NCBI RefSeq assembly: GCF_900196725.1
Contig: NZ_FZMP01000223.1
Location: 1 to 32,914 of the forward strand
Length of the DNA: 32,914 bases
Direction: 5' to 3'
Source: Candidatus Methanoperedens nitratireducens
Lineage (GTDB): Archaea > Halobacteriota > Methanosarcinia > Methanosarcinales > Methanoperedenaceae
Shown here: piece by piece, positions 6,041 to 14,734 of the stretch
Numbering within the stretch: the first letter of the stretch is position 1
Layout of the letters: each line of letters opens with the position of its first letter
The notes under the pieces: generated by a model
What the model saw: the letters and a program-made list of their open reading frames with translations, nothing else
Databases searched by the model: none
What the model was told of the DNA's origin: nothing
Made by a program: the position numbers and the translations under genes

Positions 6041-6913
6041 ATGTTAGCCAGATTAAAATTATACTCGGATTTCGTGGTTATCAAGCATAGCCTGTTCGCC
6101 ATCCCTTTTGCATACCTTGGCGCATTCCTTGCCAGCAGGGGAATCCCTGAGCCTCGCATCCTGTTCTGGGTCGGGCTTGCGTTCCTGGGCGCACGGAGCG
6201 CTGCGATGGCGCTGAATAACCTTATCGATAAGGATATAGATGCAACGAACCCCCGTACTGCTAACCGTGAACTCCCTGCCGGGAAGATCACGTTACGCGA
6301 GGTATGGGGGATTATACTTGTATCCTACCTGCTGCTGTTCTATTCTGCCTACAAATTAAACCCGCTGTGCCTGATGTTAGCACCCATTATCCCGGTTACG
6401 TCAATTATCTATCCGTATCTTAAGCGGCTCTTCCCCGTGTCGCATTATGTGCTGGGGCTCAACCTTGCGTACGCGCCCGTGGGAGGCTGGCTGGCTGTGA
6501 CCGGTGTTTTTAATTATCCTTTCGGCACTCCTGAAATCGCTATGCTGCTGCTGCTTTTCGCGGTCACTTTATGGGTTGGGGGATTTGATTTGATTTACTC
6601 GCTCCAGGACATTGATTTTGATAAGAAGGAAGGGCTTTATTCCATACCCTCGGTTTATGGGGTGAAGAGTACGCTTTTGCTGTCGTTCGCGTCGCATATT
6701 TTGATGCTTGGGCTGCTGGTCGGGTTGATGTTCGTATTGAAACTTGGGATTATTTTCAAGGCGGGACTGGTGATCATTGCGATTTTGATATGGTACGAGC
6801 ATACACTGGTTAAGGCGGATAATTTTACCAATGTTCCTGTGGCGTTCTTTAATGTGAATGCGGCTGTGAGTCTGAGCCTGCTGGTTTTTACGGTGGTGGA
6901 TGTGCTGATATAA
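6041..6913 (+). CDS. UbiA-family prenyltransferase, MqnP-like
   Basis: This integral membrane protein of about 290 residues has many hydrophobic helices and the two UbiA Asp motifs: NNLIDKDIDATNPRT (about 59-73) and YSLQDIDFDKKEG near residue 190. The stretch IKHSLFAIPFAYLGAFLA followed by GARSAAMALNN and RTANRELPAG resembles the 4-hydroxybenzoate/futalosine-pathway prenyltransferases (MqnP type) more than the archaeal digeranylgeranylglyceryl-phosphate synthase. That fits a menaquinone-using archaeon. A GTG three bases upstream (6038) could also start it. The nearby UbiD-like gene could supply the decarboxylation in the same pathway. Substrate assignment is inference. Confidence 0.85.
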   Translation: MLARLKLYSDFVVIKHSLFAIPFAYLGAFLASRGIPEPRILFWVGLAFLGARSAAMALNNLIDKDIDATNPRTANRELPAGKITLREVWGIILVSYLLLFYSAYKLNPLCLMLAPIIPVTSIIYPYLKRLFPVSHYVLGLNLAYAPVGGWLAVTGVFNYPFGTPEIAMLLLLFAVTLWVGGFDLIYSLQDIDFDKKEGLYSIPSVYGVKSTLLLSFASHILMLGLLVGLMFVLKLGIIFKAGLVIIAILIWYEHTLVKADNFTNVPVAFFNVNAAVSLSLLVFTVVDVLI

Positions 6914-6994
6914 AACATTTAAGAAAAATGTGACATCCTATGTATTATTATAAAAGGCCTTATACGGATGATTTGACTTTTTATGCTGATTCAG

Positions 6995-7567
6995 CTACAA
7001 ATTTTTGTATATTTCCATGAAAAGGCTATTATCCGATATCTTGCTTTGGGTTTTTACACCATATACTTCAAATAAAGTTTCATAAAATATTCTAAATGAA
7101 TTGGAATATTTTATGTTTCCAACGCTGTGGGTTGCTATTAACGTATAATGGTCGCTGTTATCAGTATAATTTATTGTATCGAGCCAATTTGCAGCCCTGG
7201 CGGTAATAACTATTCCATCCATAACTTCTTTCAAACTGCATTCTCTAATAGGCTTCTGATAATGGAAGACAATCATATACTCCGCCAATCCATACGTAGC
7301 CAGTATTTTATCGACTTTCTCATAATCCGCCGTCTTGACCATTTCCAGAAAAATATCTTTGTGTATATGAATGAGTACCTTAAGTTCCCTCATCTGGAGC
7401 CAGAATCGATCTTCCTGAGATATAGCTGGATTTTGTTTCGAGTCACTTTCGAGATTTTCCAGAGCTGCTTCCAGGGCTTTTTGCTGTGTCTCGAATTTTG
7501 TTGTGTATTTTTTTAGCAGTTCCCAATGTTTTGAAGAAATAGTAGTGCAGACGCGATGCTTACTCAT
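6995..7567 (-). CDS. RHH-like regulator, paralogue 1 (190 aa)
   Basis: ATG 7567 is chosen because GGTGG lies just upstream and the paralogue at 12875-13447 then has exactly the same length. The N-terminus RVCTTISSKHWELLKKY followed by FETQQKALEAALENLE reads as a beta strand plus two helices, like a ribbon-helix-helix DNA-binding domain. Residues about 65-190 form a separate domain of unknown type with conserved segments (YQKP, CSLKEV.DG, SLFM..YKNL at the end). Upstream, ATGCGCAT-type sites (7618, 7647 and degenerate 7678) recur before the paralogue, which suggests autoregulation. It is divergent from the 39-aa/991-aa genes and may control them. Ligand unknown. Confidence 0.8.
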   Translation of the reverse strand: MSKHRVCTTISSKHWELLKKYTTKFETQQKALEAALENLESDSKQNPAISQEDRFWLQMRELKVLIHIHKDIFLEMVKTADYEKVDKILATYGLAEYMIVFHYQKPIRECSLKEVMDGIVITARAANWLDTINYTDNSDHYTLIATHSVGNIKYSNSFRIFYETLFEVYGVKTQSKISDNSLFMEIYKNL

Positions 7568-7617
7568 TTTTCCCACCTTGTATCTGAGATTATAGTTTAC
7601 TCTCATAAAGTTATCCG

Positions 7618-7685
7618 TGCGCATCGTGCGGTTATCAAGTGGAACCATGCGCATGCTATCAAGACAACGTTTTTATTAATGCGGC
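7618..7685. promoter_or_regulatory. GCGCAT operator-like sites, bidirectional promoter A
   Basis: TGCGCAT (7618-7624), ATGCGCAT (7647-7654) and AATGCGGC (7678-7685) lie between the RHH-like gene and the 39-aa gene. The surrounding sequence is homologous to 13487-13552 upstream of the second RHH-like gene. The spacing of the last two sites (32 bp) is identical in both copies, which favours a bound operator. Confidence 0.55.
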
Positions 7686-7729
7686 TGAATGTTACCGTAA
7701 TTATTAATGGAGTAAGGAGGAAAAAAGTA

Positions 7730-7849
7730 ATGATGAAAACTGAAGTGAGAAAACAACCAACTAAGGATGAGGTAATTGCGTTAATTGCAGGATCACATCG
7801 CGCAGTTTACATTCTCCTTTCAGCGAAGGAGGAACTGTATCATGAGTGA
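7730..7849 (+). CDS. Small protein, 39 aa, coupled to the 991-aa gene
   Basis: ATG 7730 follows a good GGAGG (7716-7720). The product is MMKTEVRKQPTKDEV followed by a hydrophobic-leaning helix (IALIAGSHRAVYILLSAKEE). Its TGA lies inside the start of the 991-residue gene (8-nt overlap), and the AAGGAGG for that gene is within this ORF, a clear translational coupling arrangement. No family is recognised. It could be a small regulator or chaperone for the large protein, or a leader ORF. Confidence 0.6.
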   Translation: MMKTEVRKQPTKDEVIALIAGSHRAVYILLSAKEELYHE

Positions 7850-10817
7850 CGTTTTCCGATTCACCTCTCTGCGGCCAGTTCAGCGCGCCGCAGATAAAGA
7901 TGTTGAAGGCAAGATTATCAAAGCTTATGGACCTCCTGGTGAGGAGAGTCCTTTTCACCAAGCATTGCTGGCAGCTGTTGCCGGAGGGGGTGATGTTGCG
8001 CAAAAGATAGTGAATATAGCATTGAGCTTCATAAATCCACCTTATTTGTTTATCTGGGACGACATAGTAAGAGGAGAGCATACTGATACGGGGAGACTCC
8101 TAGAATTTCTAGCACGGAAATTTGGTATTGGGGTAACTGATGTATCTATTGAAATCGATGGTGATGTTATCAGCCTAAATACTGAAACAAATAAGCTTTC
8201 ATTAGAACTTAATGATAAAAAAACTGAAGTAAGCTTAAAAATCGATGATGGTAGGACTGATAAATTTGTAGCGAAGATGGAAAATGGTAAGCTAAACATA
8301 AACGAATCACCGGAATTCATATCTAATTTCAATACTCTTGAGATTCCGCTGGTAGCTCTGGATAAATGGTTGATCAATCAGGGTGATCTACCTGATCCAA
8401 ATCTTCTGATCGAACAGATCAAGAGCCTCACAGGCATGAGACCTGAGGAATTAGTTGATTCGGTAGTTTATAAGCGTGAGCGCCGACGGGTGGCTGATAG
8501 TCTTCTGGCTCTCATCATTGCACCGAAAGGCATGTATCGACTTCGAGCAGAGCTACTCCGTATGATGTACCTGTTCGGCCTGTTAGAGAGGCTCGCTATC
8601 CACTCTGATAACCTTAAAAGAAATATTATCAGTACTGCAGATGATATTTACCAATTGCTTTCCAATGGGATTGTTCTACTACCCCAGGATATCTTCCCCC
8701 TACCTGCTGCAGCACCGCCCTCAGACTGGCTCACTACAAAGGCGAGTCAAGAAAATACCTCCCTCTTACCTGCCGCAGCACTTGCCCGAAGTCCAGGTTT
8801 TGCAGACCTCATGGTGGTACGCCAGGAATTGAAGCGCTACGAGATGGGTGAGGTGGCCCACATAGAGAGTGTATTGAAGGGTGAATCAAAGGAGCGAGTG
8901 CACAAGCGGGCTACCACGACGGAGGAAATCATAACCATCGAGACCGAAAGGAGTGAAGAGATAGAGCAGGACGTGCAAAGCACAAATCGGTTTGAATTGC
9001 AAAAAGAGGCAAGCCAAACGATTCATGAAGACAGCAGCCTTGAAGTTGGCGTCACGGTCAATGCCAGCTATGGCCCTTCGGTTTCGGTGACAGCCAACAT
9101 GGGCTATGCTACCAATCATTCCAAAGATGAATCTGCCCAGGTATCAAGCAGCTACGCTCAGGATGTGACTGAGCGGTCGGCAAGTAGAATCCAAGAGCGA
9201 GTTCGTGAAGAACGGATTACCCGGACAAAAACAGAGGTTGAAGAGACCAATAAGCATGGTGTAGATAACTCTGGCGGCTCAGAACATGTGGTCGGGATAT
9301 ACCGCTGGGTCGATAAGGTTTATAAGGCTCAGGTCTTCAATTACGGCCGCCGCCTTCTTCTTGAGTTTAATGTCCCAGAGCCAGCAGCTTTTTTTAAGCA
9401 TGTGCTTGATGGAAAAACCGCCAAAGGGGTCACGATGATTGAACCTGAGCTCCCTGTTGTGCCCGGAACTAACCCACCTCGACCACTATCACCGAAGGAT
9501 ATAACAGAAAATAACTATCTGGAGTGGGTGGGAAAGTACTACGTCTCTAACGTAAGCCCACCACCAGAAGAAATACAGATAGCCAGCTTCGCATATGAAG
9601 ATCCTGCCAAGCCGGATACCGGTATTACTCCTGCAACGCCAGCTCGCAAAATCTATAAGGCAATAAAAGAAATTAAAATCCCCGATGGTTATTACGCTAA
9701 TAATGCCAAAGGAACGGTCTACTTAAGCGACTGGCTTGATAACAGATATTTAACTATTGGCAAAAAGGACATAGTTTTCACTCAGGTGGCCAATGGCTAT
9801 GCTTACCAATTTTCTACTGATCTTGACAAGGAGACTAAAGAGCTTGCAGTCGTCTTAATGATAGAGAACACTTGGGGATATGCCCTGAACATCGAAGTGA
9901 CATGCAAAGTTCTAAATGAAGTGCTCATCAAATGGCAACTAGCTACTTACGAAGCAATAATGCGCGCATATTTCGAGCTGAAAGCGCAGTACGATGAACA
10001 GGTAGCTGCAGCAGCAACACGTCAAGGAATTACAATTCAAGGGCAAAACCCGCTTGAGAACCGCAACACCGAAAGGAACGAGCTTAAGAAGGCTGCCATT
10101 ACAATGCTTACGGGTGAACACTTTGAGTCATACGGGGCGATACAGAATATCCCTCCCCAGAATTACCCCGAAATCGATGTTCTCAAGGCGCAGGCAGATG
10201 GGGAATATATTCAGTTTTTTGAGCAGGCGTTTGAGTGGCACCAGATGACCTACATCTTCTATCCCTACTTCTGGGGACGGAAGGATGAATGGATTAATGC
10301 ATCACAGAGAGATGATCCCGATCCAATTTTCACTTCATTCCTGAGAGCAGGTACGGCCCGCGTAATAGTTCCGGTGCGCCCTGGTTTTGAACAGGGGATT
10401 ACACTTTACCTAGCGACAGGGATGATCTGGAATGGAGGAAAGGTGCCGCAGGTCGATGATTCGCTGTATGTATCCATCGTTCAGGAGCTGCAGGAGCAAC
10501 AGGGCGCTGAGTTTACTAAGGGTGAGGGTGTGATTTCCATTAGCAAAGGTAACCGGACAGTGACCGGCACCGATACTAACTTTAAGGAAGACGATATTAA
10601 TAGAGAGATTCTCATCGGGAGCGTAAAGTACCGCATCGCTGATGTAGCTTCACCAACCGAATTGACATTGATGGAAGACTTCCGTGGACAAAATGGATCT
10701 AACGTTCCATATTCAATTAGTGAGTATAAACTTGTTGGCGAACCATGGGAAGTACGGCTTCCGACCACGCTTGTAATTCTGCAGGAGGATGCTACGCTTC
10801 CAGACTTCATGCCGTAA
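7842..10817 (+). CDS. Large hypothetical protein with phage-structure-like C-terminal domain (991 aa)
   Basis: ATG 7842 is chosen over an upstream in-frame ATG because GGAGG lies 8-12 nt before it. Visible architecture: an N-terminal region (1-100), a polar beta-rich insertion (about 100-160, VSIEIDGDVISL), helices (170-300), a long charged segment rich in Glu, Arg, Ser and Thr (335-475, TTTEEIITIETERSEEIEQD), a mixed middle region (480-890) and a small beta domain at about 895-960 (GVISISKGNRTVTGTDTNF...). That last domain resembles short beta modules in phage tail and virion proteins. No signal peptide or membrane helix is evident. A structural, filament-forming or injected role is possible, but no function is assigned. 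It is followed by the frameshifted 10852 gene and an S8 protease remnant. Confidence 0.8.
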   Translation: MSDVFRFTSLRPVQRAADKDVEGKIIKAYGPPGEESPFHQALLAAVAGGGDVAQKIVNIALSFINPPYLFIWDDIVRGEHTDTGRLLEFLARKFGIGVTDVSIEIDGDVISLNTETNKLSLELNDKKTEVSLKIDDGRTDKFVAKMENGKLNINESPEFISNFNTLEIPLVALDKWLINQGDLPDPNLLIEQIKSLTGMRPEELVDSVVYKRERRRVADSLLALIIAPKGMYRLRAELLRMMYLFGLLERLAIHSDNLKRNIISTADDIYQLLSNGIVLLPQDIFPLPAAAPPSDWLTTKASQENTSLLPAAALARSPGFADLMVVRQELKRYEMGEVAHIESVLKGESKERVHKRATTTEEIITIETERSEEIEQDVQSTNRFELQKEASQTIHEDSSLEVGVTVNASYGPSVSVTANMGYATNHSKDESAQVSSSYAQDVTERSASRIQERVREERITRTKTEVEETNKHGVDNSGGSEHVVGIYRWVDKVYKAQVFNYGRRLLLEFNVPEPAAFFKHVLDGKTAKGVTMIEPELPVVPGTNPPRPLSPKDITENNYLEWVGKYYVSNVSPPPEEIQIASFAYEDPAKPDTGITPATPARKIYKAIKEIKIPDGYYANNAKGTVYLSDWLDNRYLTIGKKDIVFTQVANGYAYQFSTDLDKETKELAVVLMIENTWGYALNIEVTCKVLNEVLIKWQLATYEAIMRAYFELKAQYDEQVAAAATRQGITIQGQNPLENRNTERNELKKAAITMLTGEHFESYGAIQNIPPQNYPEIDVLKAQADGEYIQFFEQAFEWHQMTYIFYPYFWGRKDEWINASQRDDPDPIFTSFLRAGTARVIVPVRPGFEQGITLYLATGMIWNGGKVPQVDDSLYVSIVQELQEQQGAEFTKGEGVISISKGNRTVTGTDTNFKEDDINREILIGSVKYRIADVASPTELTLMEDFRGQNGSNVPYSISEYKLVGEPWEVRLPTTLVILQEDATLPDFMP

Positions 10818-10851
10818 ATGACAAAGACATTTTCAATTGAGAGGAATTATA

Positions 10852-12032
10852 ATGACTAGTATCCAAACCCTTGCAAATCAAGAAGCAAGAGGCGCCACCC
10901 AGAAAGTTATTTTTTTTCGGGTACCAAAGAACTCGACCCAGCTGAAATTGAGTTAGCAGTGCATCTGATACACCAGTCGGCACACATCCAAATTGAGAGG
11001 CTACAGGCATTCATAGATGGGATTACGCTTGCTGCCGAGCAAGTCCAAGATACGCGACTTGAACTTCTTGAAGAGGGGCCAGAAGTAGATACAGTATCTG
11101 CTTGGGCGGATGTACTTCTTGTGTTTGTCTTGGAGTCCACGATTCCAGGAATGATTCTGACGACAGTCGCCAAAAAAATGATACGGCCTATGCTAAAAAC
11201 AAGAACGGCCTTATCTTATCTACCAAAGAGATCCGACTTTAAGGACCTAAAGCTCTACATTAAACAGATGAAAACGACCTATGGTAGCCAAAAAGCTGGA
11301 CAATACTTAAAAACTAAACTTGACGGTAAACAATATAACCTCTACGCTTCTGGTATCAGAGCTTTAGCTGAAATGTCTCCAAATGCACAGCTAAATTTCA
11401 CCGCTCTTGCCAAAGCCGGACGAGAGGCATACTACAAAGACTTCAAACAGCTTAGCCCACTTGATGCAACAGATACACCAGGCGTATCAATTCTAAATGC
11501 TGCGCTTACCTTTGCGAGTATTAATCGCAATGCCATCTTTTATCACCACTCTCTATTAGAAGGGATTGTACGATTGGGATTTATGACAGGAGAAGATGCT
11601 AATCAGTTCATTAAAATTGTGGAGTGGGAAGCGCTTGATGAAGGCTTAAAAAGCATCCGGGACAGATTCAAATTACTCTTTGAAGCCGTAATTTGGGCAA
11701 GACTGTGCGGTTTCTCGAAGACAACACGAAAACTCGTTGTCAAAACCTATAGAGGAACGGTATTCGAAGGTGTTGATAATCGACTTGTTGATTACTGGTT
11801 AAAGCGATTTGGCAAACAGATTGAAGAGTGGGTTAAGTCACTTAGCGGACCTCAGCTAGCTTCAAAGGGACTTCTGCCAATGAGGGGCAATTTTAAGGAG
11901 GAAAGTTTCTTACAACAACGATCTTACCTTCAAAATTACTTTATTGCAATAGTTGACGAACTGCCGACAATGCCGGATATATTGGAAGATCCTTTCGTGG
12001 TAAAGAATCCTTTGATTAAGTTTACATTTTAG
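10852..12032 (+). pseudogene. Hypothetical protein gene with -1 frameshift in a T8 run
   Basis: A clear start (GAGAGG then ATG 10852) encodes about 22 residues (MTSIQTLANQEARGATQK, then VIFF) and then runs into a stop at 10951 in that frame. After the eight T bases at 10910-10917, the reading continues in the -1 frame (SGTKELDPAEIELAVHLIHQ) for about 370 residues to 12032. One extra T would restore a single protein of about 393 residues. This may be a real mutation, a programmed -1 slip at the T-run, or a homopolymer sequencing error. The product has a helical N-terminal half with one hydrophobic stretch (WADVLLVFVLESTIPGMI) and no recognised family. It lies 34 bp after the 991-aa gene, with which it probably forms an operon. 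Confidence 0.65.
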
Positions 12033-12111
12033 GTAAAAATAAGGTTCGGTATAGGAATATGGGAGAGAAACTAGATGGTTCTATCTTGAGGATGCCTATA
12101 ATGGCAAATAA

Positions 12112-12831
12112 TATCGGCAAAAAGCTTGGTATTCAAATAACATAGCCTGCATATACGGAACTTTTGATGCCAGCATATTTTCAGCAAAGAGGGATTCAAA
12201 AGCCTTCGATATCTGCTCTAACTGTACCCTTCTGGTGCGCCCTATTTTTGCAGAGATAGCGCAGGGGCAGATGCCAAGCGCTAAACCTGAAGAACTTGCC
12301 GTTGCAATCATAGAGTGCGTTGACGCCGGTGCACGCGTGGTTAACCTAAGCGTAGCCCTTGCACAGCCATCATCAAGAGGCGAGCGTGAATTGGAAGAAG
12401 CCTTGAATTACGCTGCAAGGAGCGGCGTTATCATTGTTGCGGCTTCAGGTAACCAGGGAGCCATCGGAAGTTCTCCCATCACCCGTCACCCGTGGGTAAT
12501 TCCTGTTGTTGCCTGTGATCTCCAAGGAAGACCTATTAGTCTCTCTAATCTGGGAAGCTCTATAGGCAGGCAGGGTCTGTGCGCGCCAGGTGATGCAATC
12601 ACAAGTCTCGGAGCCGAGGGGAAACCGCTCACTCTGGGAGGAACGAGTATTGCAGCACCTTTTGTAACAGGTGCAATCGCGCTGTTATGGTCAGTATTTC
12701 CATCGGCGACAGCAGTTGAGATAAAACTCGCTGTAACTCAAGCCAGCACACCGAGGCGGATCACTATTGTCCCCCCATTATTGGATGCATGGTCGGCGTA
12801 CCAGGTGATGGTGAAGATACATCCTGAATAA
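12112..12831 (+). pseudogene. Subtilisin-like (S8) peptidase remnant
   Basis: The open frame begins without a start codon and covers only the C-terminal two thirds of an S8 domain. Present are the oxyanion-loop AASGNQG and the nucleophile segment GGTSIAAPFVTG. The catalytic Asp region is absent. Where the family has His-Gly-Thr, the sequence reads IACIYGTFDASIFSAKR, with Tyr in place of His. CSNCTLLVRPIF follows. A GTG at 12235 or an ATG could start a shorter product, but it would lack two triad residues. This is best read as a decayed gene. Its position after the 991-aa and frameshifted genes suggests that a protease once belonged to the cassette. Confidence 0.75.
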
Positions 12832-12874
12832 GAATGCGATGATAGTTCCGCTTAACTAAAATAGTAGATTTCAC

Positions 12875-13447
12875 CTACAAATTTTTATATACCTTCATAA
12901 AAAGGCTTTTATCAGAAATCTCGCTCTCAGTTTTGAGCCCATATGCTTCGAACAGGCTTCCAATAAATATAATGAACATTTTAGAAGTCCCGATATCAAG
13001 GCCGTGGATCATTTTCAAGGTATAATAATTACCACTTTCCACATAATTCACAGTATCGGCTACTTTTGCCGCCTTAAGGAAAAAGACAACTCCATCCAGG
13101 ACTTCTTTCAAACTGCATTTCTTAAGAGGCTTCTGATAGTACCATGATATCATGTGCTCAGCGATTTTTTGGTTTGTCACTATCTTTATGATGCGCTTAA
13201 CATCTGCGCCCTCCAGTAATGTTTTAAATGCATCTCTATGTAGGATACATGCCGACTCTGTTCCCTTGCCTGTGAGTAACCAAACTTGCTCATCTGCTAA
13301 TTGTTCTGAGCTTCGTTTCGTATCGTTCTCCAGGCTTTCCAGAGCAAATTCCAGGGCTTTTTGCTGAGTCTCAAATTTTGCTGTGTATTTTTTCAGGAGT
13401 TCCCAATGTTTTGCAGAAATTGTAGTACAGACGCGACGCTTGTTCAT
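12875..13447 (-). CDS. RHH-like regulator, paralogue 2 (190 aa)
   Basis: This is the paralogue of 6995-7567, with the same length (190 residues) and near-identical N-terminus (RVCTTISAKHWELLKKY, FETQQKALE) and C-terminus (SLFMKVYKNL). The middle has diverged (residues about 55-90). ATG 13447 is preferred to GTG 13456 because GGTGG sits just before it, as in paralogue 1. The N-terminal strand-helix-helix pattern suggests a ribbon-helix-helix repressor fold. Three GCGCAT sites lie upstream. The two paralogues, both on the minus strand, bracket the 5-kb cassette, so duplication of the regulator with its promoter is likely. Confidence 0.8.
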   Translation of the reverse strand: MNKRRVCTTISAKHWELLKKYTAKFETQQKALEFALESLENDTKRSSEQLADEQVWLLTGKGTESACILHRDAFKTLLEGADVKRIIKIVTNQKIAEHMISWYYQKPLKKCSLKEVLDGVVFFLKAAKVADTVNYVESGNYYTLKMIHGLDIGTSKMFIIFIGSLFEAYGLKTESEISDKSLFMKVYKNL

Positions 13448-13502
13448 TTTTTCCACCCAATATTTTGCGTTTATTATTTGTTCGAATTCATAAAGCTATC
13501 CC

Positions 13503-13552
13503 TGCGCATATGATGCGCATGATGTCATGATAACATTTTTATCAATGCGCAT
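13503..13552. promoter_or_regulatory. GCGCAT operator-like sites, promoter B
   Basis: TGCGCAT (13503-13509), ATGCGCAT (13513-13520) and ATGCGCAT (13545-13552) lie upstream of the second RHH-like gene. The block is homologous to 7601-7685, but the first two sites are closer here (11 versus 30 bp), while the last interval is 32 bp in both. Confidence 0.55.
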
Positions 13553-13740
13553 TCCTGTCTGGATAATGCCGCTGTAACGGAGAGTTACAGAGGGAAGAAT
13601 TGCTCGATATATGTCAGTCCGGGATTGTTTAACATCAATGACAATACGTGGTGGTTAGTTTGGTCAACGGGGTGGGATTCTTCACCGGGAGAAATCGATA
13701 TTTCTCCCCCTTCAAATACTATAGGATTATGAAGGTAAAA

Positions 13741-13763
13741 ATGGTTTAAGAGCCTTAAACCAT
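13741..13763 (+). promoter_or_regulatory. Palindrome over the start codon of the DUF3147-like gene
   Basis: ATGGTTTAAG (13741-13750) and CTTAAACCAT (13754-13763) form a perfect 10-bp hairpin with a 3-nt loop, and the ATG of the next gene begins inside the second arm. The only AAGG-type ribosome site (GAAGGT, 13731-13736) precedes an ATG-GTT-TAA mini-ORF formed by the first arm. This could be an operator or a start-occluding hairpin with reinitiation. Confidence 0.45.
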
Positions 13764-14616
13764 GTACCTGTATCTAAAATATTTAATTTATTTTATATCC
13801 GGCAGCGCTTTGATCACTTCCATCACTATAATCGCCGAGAAAAAGTCCCCGAAAATAGCCGGCATTATGATGTCCCTGCCCATCATCACGTTCCTCTCGC
13901 TGCTGTTCATGGCTATTTCGCAGGGAGCGGACTTTTCAAGCAAAGCTGCTATCTGGAACCCTATCGGGGCTATTGCAGACCTGGTGTATATGGGTTTATT
14001 CGCTGTCGGGATCGGGCTGCCCGGATATATTCAAAAGAATACAGGTAGAAGAGAAGGTAAAAATGGCAATATTGAAAAAATCATAGAGATATTAGCCGGG
14101 CTATTATTCGGGTTTGCAGGATATTTCCTCTTCATTCTGATTTTCAGCAAATTCCAGATTGCAAGCGGCTGGATATCCCTCGCATATCTCTGGATTTCTG
14201 CTATTGTTTTTTATGTGCTCTTTAAAAGACTGAAAGAAATAAAATTGGAAAAACCGAAACTGGTATCCGCAAAAGAAATCATTTTCAGGGGCTTGTTCGG
14301 AGGCGGTGTCGTGGCTGCTGTCGTTATTCTCGGTGATTCGGCAGGACATATGTGGGGCGGGCTGTTCTCATCATTTCCAGGGACAATTACCCCGGTGCTT
14401 GTTCTCCTTCACCTGAAGAACGGGAAGGATATGAGTTGCTGCGTTATTAAAAGCGCTCCCATAGGATTGAGCGGTACGGGGCTTTATTCTTGCATGGTGT
14501 GGCTCTTATATCCCGTTTACGGCATCGTTATGGGAACGCTTGCATCGTATCTGGTGGTTTTTGTTTTCCTGTTTGCATTGTTTTTTGGATTAAAAGGGAA
14601 AGTTGAGGAGATGTAG
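13762..14616 (+). CDS. Polytopic membrane protein, DUF3147-like
   Basis: The 284-residue protein consists mostly of hydrophobic helices (about eight) with short polar loops. Landmarks are IAGIMMSLPIITFLSLLFMA in the first third, GGGVVAAVVILGDSAGHMWGGLFSSFPGT near 195-223 and a C-terminal pair of helices ending in GLKGKVEEM. The Gly-rich helix followed by GLFSSFP resembles DUF3147-type membrane proteins of unknown function. The start codon lies within a palindrome. It is unrelated to the neighbouring cassette and precedes mutL by about 120 bp on the same strand. Confidence 0.7.
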   Translation: MYLYLKYLIYFISGSALITSITIIAEKKSPKIAGIMMSLPIITFLSLLFMAISQGADFSSKAAIWNPIGAIADLVYMGLFAVGIGLPGYIQKNTGRREGKNGNIEKIIEILAGLLFGFAGYFLFILIFSKFQIASGWISLAYLWISAIVFYVLFKRLKEIKLEKPKLVSAKEIIFRGLFGGGVVAAVVILGDSAGHMWGGLFSSFPGTITPVLVLLHLKNGKDMSCCVIKSAPIGLSGTGLYSCMVWLLYPVYGIVMGTLASYLVVFVFLFALFFGLKGKVEEM

Positions 14617-14710
14617 GGTCTGAATGCAGAATACTATAATTGAATCTCATACAAACCTTTCCAGCCGGAAAATCATATTTGCAGCATGCGAAAGAATAAT
14701 TAGCAATAAC

Positions 14711-14720
14711 AGCATATAAA
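14711..14720 (+). promoter_or_regulatory. TATA box of mutL
   Basis: GCATATAAAA lies about 15-24 nt before the mutL ATG and no ribosome binding site follows, which suggests a leaderless transcript starting at or near the ATG. Confidence 0.45.
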
Positions 14721-14734
14721 ATCCAACCTCTACA

